Shown here: piece by piece, positions 43,777-54,487 of the stretch
Numbering within the stretch: the stretch's first letter is position 1
How the letters are laid out: each line of letters begins with the position of its first letter
Origin: Locusta migratoria
Taxonomy: Eukaryota > Arthropoda > Insecta > Orthoptera > Acrididae
Direction of reading: 5' to 3'
NCBI GenBank assembly: GCA_026315105.1
Contig: CM048746.1
Coordinates: forward strand, 350,241,548-350,305,547
Length of the DNA: 64,000 nt
Program-made: the position numbers and the translations under genes
The notes under the pieces: model-generated
Database searches by the model: none
Told to the model about the DNA's origin: nothing
Seen by the model: the letters and a program-made list of their open reading frames with translations, nothing else

Positions 43777-43848
43777 AAAAAAATGTTCAAATTTTTGTTA
43801 AGCTTAAGGGACTTAACTGCGGGGTCATCAGTCCCTAAACTTACACAC
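43777..43848 (-). mobile_element. SINE S1 3'-end fragment
   Basis: Contains AATGTTCAAATTTTTGTTAAG and GGGGTCATCAGTCCCTAAAC, the S1 tail; the tRNA-like head is absent. Confidence 0.8.
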
Positions 43849-44049
43849 AGCCAATCAGTTGCCGGTAACAAGTTAAGAACTCACTGAGTACTCGATTTCA
43901 GCCAGTTTCGGCCAAAATATTGGTTTGCAGAGGCACAACAGTTCCCTTTGTTGAGTGAACCCATTTGGCGCCGGCGCTGCCCTCTGGTGTAATTCGACGT
44001 GTGATTGTGTCCCTAGCAGACCGGGCCGGCTGACCCCTACTCAGTCACG
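43849..44049. other. Likely 5' leader of LINE-C
   Basis: GC-moderate sequence upstream of a LINE ORF1; no promoter element is identifiable. Confidence 0.35.
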
Positions 44050-44865
44050 GGCCCGCCTTACAGTCCTACCGTGGTGGTGGCCGATGTGGTAGGCGCTCGG
44101 GCTAACCACATTAGTATGTATATATTGGTATTGAACAGGAAGGTGATTAGGGCCCTGGATAGTGCTAGGGAGGAACTTACAAGGTTAAGAGGGGAGAAGG
44201 GTGAGGAGGGATGGGAAGTGGTAGGAGGGAACAGGGGCCACAGAGAGAGTATAGTTCCTGACAGCTGTGCAATTGGCACAACCAACATATTTACCTTGCT
44301 ACCACAGTTAAGTGAGGAAGAGGCTCCTTTACAAGTAGGTGTAGTTAAGAAACAACAGAATTTCATTAGGAAACCATCAGTTTCAAAAACAGTAGACAGT
44401 AGGAGAAAAGTTCTGTTGTTAGGAAGTAGCTATGGATGAGTTGTGGGCCAGATTTTGCAGGACAAACTAGGTGACAGGTACCTGGTCAAACGTTTTCAAG
44501 CCCAGTGCGGGTCTTAGCCAGGTGGTAAAGGATATAGGTTCCTTGTGTAAGGGTTTCACAAAACAGGATTACCTTGTGATAGTGGGTGGGGTGGGAAACA
44601 GCATTATTAGGGATTAGGGTTACAGTAATGAGTGTGACTCGGTTAAAATAGCTTCTGCAACGATCCAGACAAATGTTGGACTGTTGCCTACTTTCATGGG
44701 GTATGATCGACCCCAACTGAACCGCTATGTCATGAGCTTCAATAAGGAGATTGATCAACTGCTTAGAATGGCTACTCTGTCAGACGTAGCTTTGGTTCCT
44801 GTTGATGCTATTGATAGGTGGGATTTCATTAGGCACGGCCTGCATCTCAGTAGGTAATGGAAGGG
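44050..44865 (+). pseudogene. LINE-C ORF1 with SGNH-esterase-like domain
   Basis: The frame 44071-44439 has a coiled-coil-like start (VLNRKVIRALDSAREELTRL) and ends SRRKVLLLGSSYG, matching the SGNH block I (GDS-like, here GSS). After a stop the next pieces read KPSAGLSQVVKDIGSLCKGF, then DYLVIVGGVGNS (block III-like G.N), a TAG, and finally ALVPVDAIDRWDFIRHGLHL with the Asp..His of block V. CR1-type LINEs carry an esterase in ORF1, so this fits. Three breaks make it non-functional. The - strand ORF 44486-44758 is a shadow of it. Confidence 0.65.
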
Positions 44866-44989
44866 GTAACAGGCTGGGTTGATAACAAAATCCGTAAGGG
44901 GCGAACTGCAATTCATGGAAGTACTTCTTTTTTAGGCTAACGTCAGTGTCCAGTGAGAAGCTCAGGCAATAAGGTGCTAAAAATGTTGA

Positions 44990-45690
44990 AAATCTTAGCT
45001 TTTTTCACCAGAATATTGGGGGACTAAGGAATAAAATAGATGAGCTTTTGGTTTGTTTAGATGATAATAGATATACTATATCTGTCTATGCATCACATTT
45101 CCAATGGCATGCAAATGTGAATGTCAGTGGATATAAATTAGCTTCAAATGTAAGTAGAGATAATAAGGAAAGAGGAGCAGTTGCCATATATGTCAAAAGC
45201 TATCACAGTGTAAAAAATTTAGAAACAAAAAAGTTTTGTGTCGAGCAACATATTGAAGCACGTGCCAGCCAGATTAAACTCAATGATGATTATCTTATAA
45301 TTGTAACAGTATATAGGTCCCCTACAGGAAACTTCCAATTATTTCTGGAAAACTTGAATGCATTGTTGTGCTATCTGTCAGATAGGAGGGAAGCAAATTA
45401 TTATTTGTGGTGATTTTAATGTAGATTCACTGTAGATTCAATTTGACATCCATTATTGATTTTCCTGCTCAGGTAGTAAAGGACTGCAGTACATCGATAT
45501 ATAACTTTTTTGTAGACCAAGGTAAGTTTAACAACGTAAATGCTTATCCCATTGTAAACGGTCTTTCAAGTATTTTAATACAACTTGCCACCGCCTATTA
45601 CCTTGTTGATGGCAGAATTCAAAACATCCCGAAGCACATTATTTTTAATTCCAACCATGTTTCCAAATCGATATTTTCGCTTTTCTAGCA
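44990..45690 (+). pseudogene. LINE-C endonuclease
   Basis: Reads FFHQNIGGLRNKIDELLVCL (start of the nuclease, N-x-x-G-LRNK), then ERGAVAIYVKSYHSVKN, IIVTVYRSPTGNFQLFLENL and, after a stop, FVDQGKFNNVNAYPIVNGLS. This is the endonuclease/exonuclease/phosphatase-fold domain of a LINE on +, following ORF1. The catalytic GDFN reads WWF (damaged) near 45405. No RT follows, so the copy is truncated at about 45700. Confidence 0.75.
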
Positions 45691-45699
45691 TTAAAATAG

Positions 45700-46300
45700 T
45701 CTTAGTAGCGCCCTTAAAAGATTTTCCCTTATTTCACCCGCTTAATGGTTGAATTTCCAAAACTATAGAAATTTCAAGTTTCTGTCGTATGTAGATTCAC
45801 TTTTCATAGGCGTTTTACGTCTTTTAAAAATAGACAGAGAACGCGAAACATCTTTCTAACACTTTCTTACACTTTGGCATATTTCTTGATAGTTTTACTT
45901 TTCAAACTGCAATATGCACTTATTTGTCTTTATTCGTACGCTTGTTGCAAAAAACAACTGAAGAATGTGCATCACGTTTATATAACCTCTTTGTTATTAT
46001 AGTGTCAAAAGTGATAGCTGGTCTTCAGCTGAGGAGTTTCAACCACTATATCTTCCACCCCCTTATAGCTAGCTATCGACACGGATCTGCTGTGGTGTAC
46101 AATTGAAGACTTTGTACTACAACAACACAGAGAGATCGTTCAACTCCCATATCTTCCACTCCCTTATCGTTATAAAGCCTCTACCAACATAGTGCACAAT
46201 GGGAGACTGATACCTACTACAACATAGAAGCACTTTTGCGATGTGCAGTTTTGGCTGTAGAGTGAAATATAGGTACAAACAACTCACATTTTATATATGT
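45700..46300. other. Unassigned AT-rich DNA
   Basis: No recognisable coding region, tRNA-like boxes or terminal repeats. Confidence 0.4.
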
Positions 46301-47258
46301 TAAGGTACATTTACATGTGCGTACATACTTCGCAATCCACCGTAAGGTGCGTGGCGGAGGGTACACTGTACCACTACTAGGCATTTCCTTACCTACTCCA
46401 CTACCAAATAGAACGAGGAAAAATAGAATGCCTATATGTCTCCGGTCGAGCCCTAATTTCTCTTATCTTGTCATTGTGATCACAACGCGAAATGTACGTA
46501 AGCGGCAGCAAGATCGTACTACACTCAGCGGCCCCCTAAATTTCCTCAACTGAAATTCATGAAAAGAACGTCGTCTTTCCTCCAGCGATCCCCGATTGAG
46601 TTGCCGGAGCATTTCCATGACACTCGGCCATTGGTCGAACATACCGGTAACAAACCTAGCTACTCACCTCTGAACTGCTTCTATGTCTTCCTTTAAACCG
46701 CACTGGTGGGGATCCCAAACAATTGAACAATACTCAAGATGTGGTCGTGCAAGCGTTTTATAAGCGGTCTCAAATCCATTGTTCAATTGTTTGTATAGAT
46801 TATGAGACTTAACTACGGGGTCATCAGTCCCCAAACTTACAAACTACTTATGAAGCTAACACCAATGACGTCACAAATATCCATGCCCGAGGGGGGATTC
46901 GAACCCCCGACCGTAGTGGCCGTGCAGACTGTGACTGGCGCGCCTGATTTCCCTCGGCCACCGCGGCCGGCTACGCGGTTGACTTTACAGATGAAGTACA
47001 TCTTCCCAAAATTCTCCCAATAAACTGAAGTCGGCTGTCCGCCTTACTCACAACTGTCATTACATGTTCGTTCCATTTCATATCGTTCTACAATGTTACG
47101 CCTAGATATTTGAACGACGCGACTGCATCAAGAAGCTCACTACTAATGCTGTATTCGAATATTATGGGATTGTTTTTCCTACTGTTGCGCATCACCTTAC
47201 ATTTTTCTACATTGAGAGCTAGCTGCCATTCTTCGCACCAACTAGAAATTTTGTCTGT
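46301..47258 (-). mobile_element. LINE 3' end (LINE-E), interrupted by a SINE
   Basis: The 3' UTR at 46310-46560 has GTGCGTGGCGGAGGGTACAC and TTCTCTTATCTTGTC, a 3' end I associate with abundant insect LINEs. The RT C-terminal part is at 46570-46787 (YKTLARPHLEYCSIVWDPHQ) and, after a SINE, at 47258-47000 (SSWCEEWQLALNVEKCKVMR, then LLDAVASFKYLGVTL). It is cut at 47258 by the start of the TIR transposon. Confidence 0.8.
46788..46971 (-). mobile_element. SINE S1 in LINE-E
   Basis: Full S1 copy on -, ending ..CACCGCGGCCGGC at 46971, with GGGGGATTCGAACCCCCGAC B-box region. A target duplication is not obvious. Confidence 0.85.
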
Positions 47259-48063
47259 CAAGGAAAGTACTTGGACTCGAACAAACGAAAATACACCAAA
47301 ATCTTGTGAGAGATAATGTAAGGGTCCCTTATTGCACTGGTGATACTCCCGCATCTGCAAAACTCTGCGGTCGTCCGTCAGAGGCCTCTGCGTGTGCCAC
47401 GCCGCATCGCACAGTGATCTTTCGGTACGGCAGTCGGGACCAGTAGAGACGTTGCAGTGTGCCTCTCAAGTTGCCTTTTCTGACGTTATTTGTGTAGTGA
47501 AGCGTCAGATGGGTCGCCGATTGGTAATTAATTCTGCTAATCTAGTGCGAATGGTTGAGATGAAGTTTCGAAGAGCCCTTCTTCGAGAAGATGGTATTGG
47601 TGTAGAAGATGAATCATTCGCATGTTTTCTGGTAACTATTATAGTGCAGAAATGTGAGAATAACTTAGAAACAGCTACTGTTGTAATACTAACACATAAT
47701 TATGATGGTAGGGATGATACTGACGAACCACTGGACAACTTGAAAAGTATCACTGACGTGGCCTTCAACACTGATATCGTAGAATGTGCAAATATGCCAT
47801 TCCATCAACTTGCATTTCTTCAGTGTGCGTTGTGCAGTCATTCATATTGATCGGAGCATTTGACTGACAATCACCATTTGCATTGATAGTTAAGATTTCT
47901 GCATTGTGTATGGCGTCTACAATTACCTAAATAGTGCTATCAACAGCATGAATGCAGAGTTTTGCAGAAAAACGACATCCACCGGCACAATGAGGGGTAC
48001 GTAATGGTCCTTTAACCAAACGTTCATAGAGACATGTTTGTTCGAGCCCAAGTACTTTCCTTG
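47259..48063 (+). mobile_element. Unnamed TIR DNA transposon (family T), copy 2
   Basis: Left end CAAGGAAAGTACTTGGACTC.. and right end ..GTTTGTTCGAGCCCAAGTAC TTTCCTTG give longer matching TIRs than copy 1. The 3-bp flanks differ (TGT left, TAA right), and LINE-E does not continue on the right, so one flank was lost or recombined after insertion. The interior matches copy 1 throughout, including the ORF. Confidence 0.8.
47392..47850 (+). CDS. Unrecognised ORF in TIR transposon family T, longer version
   Basis: A 152-residue open frame, the longest in this family here. The conserved core is SDVICVVKRQMGRRLVINSA, VEMKFRRALLREDGI and VEDESFACFLV, followed by an acidic segment (NYDGRDDTDEPLDNLKS) and a Cys-containing C-terminus (FLQCALCSHSY). 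No catalytic or DNA-binding motif that I know is visible. The true start may be the in-frame region near 47450, where similarity to copy 1 begins, because upstream residues are not shared. It could be a truncated transposase, an accessory protein, or chance retention. The pattern of synonymous differences from copy 1 favours past coding function. Confidence 0.5.
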   Translation: MCHAASHSDLSVRQSGPVETLQCASQVAFSDVICVVKRQMGRRLVINSANLVRMVEMKFRRALLREDGIGVEDESFACFLVTIIVQKCENNLETATVVILTHNYDGRDDTDEPLDNLKSITDVAFNTDIVECANMPFHQLAFLQCALCSHSY

Positions 48064-48099
48064 TAAGTCATGCTGTATGCTATTACAGTCAATTAAAGA

Positions 48100-48707
48100 C
48101 GACACCCTTCCATAACAACTAGCTCTTTACTCACACGAAGTGATGGGTGCTATCGACACAGGTTCGCAAATCGATTCCGTATTTCTTGATTTCCAGAAAG
48201 CTTTTGACACCGTACCTCACAAACGGCTTTTAATCAAATTGCGTGGTTATGGTATATCGCCACAAATTTGCGATTTGATAGTGGATTTCTTGTCAGAGAG
48301 GACACAGTTCGTAGTAATCGATCGACTAAAACAAAGGTGATATCGGCTGTTCCACAGGATAGTGTTATTGGTCCTCTGATGTTCCTTATTTACATAAACG
48401 ATTTATGGGAAAATCTAAGTAGCTCTCTTAGGTTGTTTGCAGATGACGCCGTCATTTACTGTCTAGTAGAATCATCTGAAGATCAAAACGAACTGCAGAA
48501 CGAACTGAATAAGATATCAGTATGGTATAAAAATTGGCAATTGACTCTAAACAATGAGAAGTGTGAAGTCGTCCACATGAGTACGAAAAGAAATCCGTTA
48601 GACTTTGTTTACAAAATAAATCAATCAAATGTGAAGGCCGTAAACTGCACAAAAGACCTAGGAATTACTATTACTTCAGGTTAAATTGGAAAGAACACGT
48701 AGATATT
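48100..48707 (+). pseudogene. CR1/L2-like LINE-D reverse transcriptase, 5' part
   Basis: Reads SQIDSVFLDFQKAFDTVPHK, RGYGISPQICDLIVDFLSER, then in a second frame MFLIYINDLWENLSSSLRLF with FADDAVIY (catalytic Asp pair intact), and EKCEVVHMSTKRNPLDF. A frameshift separates the two frames near 48330. The LINE is cut at 48707/48717 by the nested I-group element and resumes at 53833. 5' truncated at about 48100. Confidence 0.85.
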
Positions 48708-48717
48708 ATCGTGGGAA
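48708..48717. repeat. Target-site duplication of the nested I-group element, left
   Basis: ATCGTGGGAA, repeated exactly at 53833-53842. It lies in LINE-D sequence whose relatives read GTCGTGGGAAAGGCGAACC without interruption. Confidence 0.9.

Positions 48718-48718
<1 letters not shown>

Positions 48719-48771
<53 letters not shown>
48719..48771. repeat. (TA)n tail of the I-group element
   Basis: About 26 TA units directly between the left target duplication and the element 3' UTR. Confidence 0.9.
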
Positions 48772-48774
<3 letters not shown>

Positions 48775-49120
48775 CGCCCAGACAAGGACAGAGATTCGCT
48801 AGATCTCAAAGAAATTGGTAACTGCCAGTTAGAATATCAAGAGAAGGCTAATGACGAAAGATAAAAAGCAATTAAAAGGGTTAAATATCCTTTGATAAAT
48901 TGGCCAAGTAGATAAAACGCAAAACTCGAGCAGCTGCCCGTGTGTCATCAGTTACAATTTCCTCCAGAGAAGACGGAAAGTGAAGGACTACACGGAGATG
49001 ATTAAAATTAACACAAGACAGTAAAACAAGTCGTACCGTCAGCAATTCACCGCCGGAGCACAGTCGTGCAGGATCGGCGGTTAGCAAATGACGGTGGCTG
49101 AAACGGTAGTGACCGATCCT

Positions 49121-49738
49121 CTACCGGGCCAGGATAACCTCCTCTCGCCAAGAGGGGCGTGAGGAGGTCCTCCAAGCGGTCGGGATCGGTTTTACAGTTC
49201 TCAATTTATCGTCGTGGAGTGAGAACCACACACTGTGCCAGGACGACACGATACTCCGGCGAAGAGCCCGTTGAACATCGTCCGATGGGACGCAAAAGGT
49301 AGCCATGAGAGGCAAAAGAGCTGCTGCCTCGGCTGCTATGTCGGCGGTCTCATTCCCGGGCACACCCACGTGGCCACGGACACACAGAAAAGAAATGTGA
49401 CAGCTGTCATCTGCTAGCAACTGGAGGGAGCGGTGGATCCGATACACGAGAGGATGGGTCGAGAAAGGGTCCTTAAGACTCTGCAGGGCACTAAGGGAGT
49501 CCGAACAGATGGCATAGAAAGATTGGCTGTGGCGGCAGGTATACAAAACGGCCTGGTGGAGGGCAAAAAGCTCAGCCGTGAAATTCAAGCACCGGTCAGG
49601 GAGCTTGTATTGGAAGCGGTTGTCCCCGACGACGAAGGCAGATCCGACTCCGTTAGTGCTCTTGGAACCATCAGTGTAAATAAATATGGCATTATCGAAT
49701 CGCGAACGGAGTTCGACAAGCCTCGAGCGGTATACCAA
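49121..49738 (-). pseudogene. I-group element RNase H domain
   Basis: Reads AIFIYTDGSKSTNGVGSAFV (first catalytic Asp in YTDGS), LNFTAELFALHQAVLY (Glu in AEL), FYAICSDSLSALQSLKDP (Asp in CSDS), and SFLCVRGHVGVPGNETADIA (His/Asn/Asp in GH.G..GNE.AD). All four RNase H acidic positions are visible, so this domain is intact as a frame of 205 residues. It continues the RT frame after a frame change near 49760. The domain would remove RNA from the RNA-DNA hybrid during reverse transcription. Confidence 0.92.
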
Positions 49739-49771
49739 ATCCGGAGTGCTCTCCTTGAGGAGCGAACTAAG

Positions 49772-51564
49772 TTAAAGGTGAGTGTGAACCTGGGCCTGAT
49801 GCCACGGTGGCAATGGGCTGTCGCTCAACCGAAAGGTGGAAGGAAGGGTGAAATCGAGCCGCTGAAGCTGGCGGCGAAACCGAACTCCAGGTGGAAGCAA
49901 GGCTATCGCAGAAAACTGATATTGGCGATCGAGAGAGTCGTCAAAAAATAATCGGCAAGATGGATGGTTTGGCATCGACCGCAGGCGGCATGCGTACCGA
50001 CACAAGAGTATGTCACGCCGAATGGTCAAGGGTAATACAGCAGCCTCGGCATACAGACTTTCAACAGGGCTGGTATAAAATACACTGGTCGCCATACGTA
50101 ACCCCCGATGGTGAATAGAGTTGAGACGGCGGAGAATCGACGGCCGTGAAGAAGAGTATACAAGGCTTCCGTAGTCGAGCTTCAACTGAACAATGGCCTG
50201 GTAAAGGTGAAGCAGGACGGTACGATCCGCTCCCCATGACGTGCCACTGCGGACACGAAGAACATTAAGGGGTCGGGCACAGCAAGAATCCAGGTAGGAC
50301 ACATGTGTGGAGCAGCAAAGTTTCTGATCCAACATTAGCCCCAAGAATTTTGTTGTCTCCACGAAAGGGAGAGCAACGGGGCCGAGACGTAGGGATGGTG
50401 GAAGAAATTCCTTGTATCTCCAGAAGTTTATACACACCGTTTTCTCAGTGGAGAATCGGAAGCTGTTCGCAATGCTCCAGGAATATAGACGGTCAAGACA
50501 GCGTTGAAGACAACTCTCCAAGAGACACGTCCGCTGGGCGCTGCAATATACCGCGAAATCGTCTACAAAAAGGGATTTGGAAACGTCGGCTGAAAGGCAA
50601 TCTACGATCGGATTGATTGCAATGGCAAAGAGAGCCACACTCAAGACGGAGCCCTGCGGTACCCCATTCTCCTGGCGAAAGGTACCTGACAAAACAGAGC
50701 CCACCCGTACCCGGAACTTGCGATCCGCCAAAAACGCTTGGATAAAAAGAGGGAGGCGGCCCCGAAGGTATCATATGCCTTCTCCAAGTTGAAGAACACT
50801 GCTACTGTTTGACGCTTCTTTAGAAAGTTATTCATAATGAAGCTCGACAACGTAACGAGGTGATCAGCAGCAGAGCGGTGTCGGCGAAAACCGCATTGGA
50901 CTTTTGTTAGGAGGCGGCGAGATTCGAGGAGCCAGAGCAACCTATCGTTAACCATGCGTTACATCACCTTACAGACGCAGCTCGTCAGACAAATGGGGCG
51001 ATAACTGGAAAGAAGATGTTTCTCCTTCCCTGGTTTGGGGATGGGGACAACAATGGCTTCACGCCAACTTGTGGGAACATGACCTTCAGTCCATATGCGA
51101 TTATAGGTACTAAGAAGGAAACACTTGCCCGCAGGAGAGTGGTTCTTCAGCATCTCAATATGGATGGAGTCGGGGCCGGGAGCAGAAGAGCGGGACAGGG
51201 CGAGAGCACGGTCTAGCTCCTGCATGGTGAAGGAGACATTATAATTTTCACGATTAAAAGAGTGGAAAGAAGGCTGCCGTGCCTCCTCTGCCTGTTTGCG
51301 AGGGAGGAAGGCAGGGTGGTAACAGGCAGAGCTCGAAGCCTCCGCAAAGAAACGGCCCAGTGCATTGGAAACATCAACGGGGTCCACAAGGATTGCGTAA
51401 TCGACAGTCAGGCCAGAAATCGGGGAGTGGACCTTGATGCCGGATAAACGGCGTAGGCCACCCCAAACAACCGTGGACGGAGTAAAACGGTTAAAAGAAC
51501 TAGTAAAAGCAGTCCAGCAAGCTTTTTTGCTGTCGTTTATAACACGACGACATTGCGCTCTCAT
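49772..51564 (-). pseudogene. I-group element reverse transcriptase
   Basis: Three frames in order. 51564-50959: linker and RT N-terminus, LALSRSSAPGPDSIHIEMLK, then WREAIVVPIPKPGKEKHLLS and SYRPICLTSCVCKVM, then a stop. 50955-50641: MVNDRLLWLL.., QCGFRRHRSAADHLV and FNLEKAYDTFG (motif A; normally F.D.EKAYD, here the first Asp is Asn). 50731-49772: NGVPQGSVLSVALFAIAINP (motif B) and FVDDFAVYCSAQRT (motif C, both Asp present). Breaks: a stop at about 50956 and a frameshift at about 50700. Confidence 0.9.
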
Positions 51565-51571
51565 TTATAAT

Positions 51572-52516
51572 TTATACAGTTCTCCAACGCTGGGTGGCAG
51601 TGGAAGGTGCGTAAAGCACGTTGCAGAGCTCTAAGAGCATCGCGACAGGCTGCAGTCCACTAAGGTACCGGGACCCGACGTGGAGTAGAGGATGTACGAG
51701 GCATGGAGTGTTCGGCAGCTGTGAGAATAAACTCTGTGAGGTATTCGACCTGACTGTCACAGCTGGGAAATTTTGATCCTGAAAAACAAACATGGAAGAA
51801 TAAAGCCCCCAGTCGGCTTTAGAAATGTTCCAACTGGTGGGACGAGGAGATGGGGAATGGTGCAGGAAGTGGATGACACAAGGGAAATGGTCACTCGAGT
51901 ACGTTTCAGAAAGTGCATACCACTCAAACCAACCTGCAAGCTGAGGAGTGCATATCGCGAGGTCTATATGGGAATAAGTATGTGTTGTGTCTGAAAGGAA
52001 GGTCGGTGCACCGGTGTTGAGGCAGACAAGATTGAGGTGTTGGAGAAGATCCACCAAAAGGGAGCCTCTCGAACAAGGTGCCGGAGAGCCCCATAGGGGG
52101 TGGTGGGCATTAAAGTCGCCTACCAACACGAAAGGTGAAGGGAGCTGGTCAACGAGGTGTAGCACATCTGCCCTAGTAAGGGCGGATGATGATGGCGAAT
52201 AGATATTACAGAGGGAAAAGGAAAACGTGGATAAAGTGATGCGGACGGCAACTGCCTATAGGTGAATATGCAATGTAATGGGATGGTGATAGACGTCGTC
52301 CAGAATGAGCATCAGAACCCCTCCATTGGCTGGGGTGCCTTCCACAGGTGGGAGGTCGAAACGCAAAGAGGTGTAGCGGGGTAAGTCTGCACGAGCACTT
52401 GGACGTAACTTAGTTTCTTGGAGACAAACTAGAAGTGGGCAGTGCAATCGAAGGAGTAGTTTTAATTCCTCCCGATTGGAACGAAAGCCGCGAATATTCC
52501 ATTGAAGGAGCGCCAT
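51572..52516 (-). pseudogene. I-group element endonuclease
   Basis: 52516-52256 reads MALLQWNIRGFRSNREELKL and CPLLVCLQETKL (catalytic Asn and Glu of the EEP fold), then NGGVLMLI. After a frameshift near 52250, 52165-51572 reads LPSPFVLVGDFNAHHPLWGS (GDFNAH), TYSHIDLAICTPQLAG (IDLA) and ETYSSDHFPCVIHF (SDH). All nuclease motifs are present, though in two frames. The encoded nuclease nicks target DNA to prime reverse transcription. Confidence 0.9.
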
Positions 52517-52564
52517 GATAAAAAAATAAGAGAAGGGAAGATAAAAAGGAACAAGCAGGTGGGG

Positions 52565-53640
52565 TCACCTCGACGGCCGCTGAGGACCGGACTTTGAGGG
52601 AGCACTACTGTCGCCATCTAGAGGCAGAGAGTCATGTTCCATAGGTTCAAACGATTCATCAGCCGCCTTCCCGACTTTATCAGGAGGGGCAGTTTCCACC
52701 ACCGGTAAAATGCCGGTTGCCTGGCTAACAGTAGTGCGTCCCGGCAAGATGATGATCGTGACGGTTGGGAAGCCGGAGAACGCAGAAAATCTTCACGGAC
52801 AGGTTCCTTTTTCAAAGTCCAGGCATCTTGTTTAGGTGCCCACGGTTTATTAGAGGTTGATGAAGACTGAACTTTAGAAGCAGCAGGAGGAAGCGGGGAC
52901 GTGGTACGGGCAATCTTCGGGCTGGCCGATCGCACAACTGTGTCAGCGAAAGTGAAGTCACAGGTCTGTGTACCTGCATCCTTAGTGGGTCGAATGGAGG
53001 TGAGGACCTTACTGCTGGGAGGACAGTGGGCTTTCGACTCGCCAACAACTTTCGAGCGGCAGATGTTGATACCTTTTCCGTAACCCGAATTTGCTGGATG
53101 ACATTTTCATCCTTATATACAGGGCAGTCCCAAGAGTAAGCCGCATGGTCACCGTTGCAGTTAAGGCAGTGAGGGGACGGAAGTGGGCAATCCCCCTCAT
53201 GGGCGTCCCTACCACAAGTGACACATTTTGCTGCATTTGGGCAAGATTGATGGGTATGATTGTATCTGTGGCATTGGTAACAGCGCGTTGGGTTTGGTAT
53301 ATAAGGGCGGACGGAGATAACTTCGTACCCTGCTTTGACCTTCGATGGGAGTTCAACTCTGTCGAACGTCAAAAACACAGTACGAGTCAATGTCACCTGG
53401 TTATCTACCTTTTTCAACACCCTATGGACGGCTGTTACACACTTATCGGACATATAGGTTTGTATCTGTTTGTCAGACAACCCGTCAAGGGATCTCGTAA
53501 AAACTACCCCCGTGACGAGTTGAGTGTGCGATGCGCTTCTACCTTGACAGGAAATATGTGTAATAATGTTGTCCGTATCAGTTTTTGCACCTGGAAGGCA
53601 CTGTCCGTTTCCAGCAAAGACAGAAGCAAAGGTTAGGAAA
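52565..53640 (-). pseudogene. I-group element ORF1 (zinc-knuckle nucleic-acid-binding protein)
   Basis: The frame upstream of 53480 continues to about 53640 and includes GVVFTRSLDGLSDKQIQTYM, part of an RRM-like region that continues TAVHRVLKKV and SVRPYIPNPTRCYQCHRYNH. Three CCHC-type knuckles follow at about residues 67-113: CYQCHRYNHTHQSC, CVTCGRDAHEGDC and CLNCNGDHAAYSWDC. A frame change near 53000 leads into a Ser/Pro-rich segment (52935-52750), and another near 52740 into an acidic tail ending SKSGPQRPSR before a stop at 52565. The knuckles bind element RNA in the ribonucleoprotein. Confidence 0.85.
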
Positions 53641-53832
53641 GAAAGAAACGAAGGAATAAGAGAAACTACGACAAGAAACCACCTTAACTCGCAAAGGACG
53701 CCCGTCTCCGGGCGAAGGCATAAACCAGGAGGGAAAGTGAAACAGCCTGGGGCAGGAGAAAGGCTGCTTCAGCTCGGGGCCCCGTGCGCGCCCCACACGT
53801 ACCCACAAAAGAGCTGTGGGTCCCCTGGGGGA

Positions 53833-54385
53833 ATCGTGGGAATGGCGAACCATATACCGTTTTATTGGCAGAACCCTTAAAACATGCAATATAACTACAA
53901 AAGAAATTGCATACACTACGCTTGTCCGTCCATTTTTTGAGAATTGCAGCCCAGTGTGGGATCCTTATCAGGTGGGTTTGACGGAGGACATCGAAAGAGT
54001 CCAAAGAAGGGCAACTCCTTTTGTATTGGCACGACACAGGAGAGACAGCGTTACGGAAATGATACAGGATCTGGGATGGGAATAATTACAACAACGGCGC
54101 TTATCGCTGCGGCGTGGGCTACTTGGTAAAGTCTAATCGCCAACATTCTCTTCCGAATGGGAAAATATATTGTTGACTCCTACTTACATAGGTGAAAATG
54201 ATCATTAGAATAAAATACGAGAAATCAGAGCTCGAACAGAGAGATTCAGGTGTTCTTTCTTCCCGCGCGCTATTTGAGAATGGAATGGGAGATAAATAGT
54301 ATAATTGTGGTTCGATGAACCCTCTGCCAGGCACTTAAATGTGATTTGCAGAGTATCCCATGTAGATATAGATGTAGACACAACC
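53833..54385 (+). pseudogene. CR1/L2-like LINE-D, 3' part
   Basis: Continues the RT C-terminal extension after the nested element: ITTKEIAYTTLVRPFFENCS, then DPYQVGLTEDIERVQRRATP, then RDSVTEMIQDLGWE. After that comes the family 3' UTR, ending CATGTAGATATAGATGTAGA at about 54380. Same family as LINE-A and LINE-B, opposite strand. Right-hand target duplication at 53833-53842. Confidence 0.85.
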
Positions 54386-54487
54386 ACAACATCATCATCA
54401 AACAGCCGCAAATTACAAGTTAGTGCGTCCAGTAATGTAGGGCCTATTTGTTTGTATATATTGTATTACCGTTCTTAAATGTGGCAG
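54386..54487 (+). other. Intron end before protease exon 2
   Basis: About 100 bp between the LINE-D 3' end and the acceptor AG at 54486-54487, with only a weak polypyrimidine tract. Confidence 0.5.

Larger units (their letters stand above)
48718..53832 (-). mobile_element. I-group non-LTR retrotransposon, nearly full length (5115 bp)
   Basis: Inserted in LINE-D between ATCGTGGGAA duplications. Order on -: 5' end at 53832 (GC-rich leader), ORF1 with three CCHC knuckles, ORF2 with endonuclease, RT and RNase H, a ~340-bp 3' UTR (48775-49115), and a (TA)n tail at 48719-48771. RNase H in ORF2, FVDD in the RT and a three-knuckle ORF1 point to the I/R1-like LINE group, and I-type elements often end in short simple repeats. 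Several frameshifts and one internal stop make it inactive, but the structure is complete. Confidence 0.9.
41943..54487 (+). other. 12.5-kb intron of the serine protease gene
   Basis: Donor GTAAGA at 41943 and acceptor ..GTGGCAG ending at 54487 are both in phase 0. The joined product would resume in the correct place of the protease fold (.. TGNIVE | FVSLGTSE ..). The pyrimidine tract before the acceptor is weak. Practically the whole intron is nested retroelements, SINEs and a DNA transposon. No extra conserved protease exon was found, and none is needed for a normal ~250-residue preproenzyme. Confidence 0.75.

Noticed and set aside
49235..53880. Many + strand ORFs of 60-180 residues across the I-group element
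   Set aside because: They are shadows of the minus-strand ORF1 and ORF2 domains.
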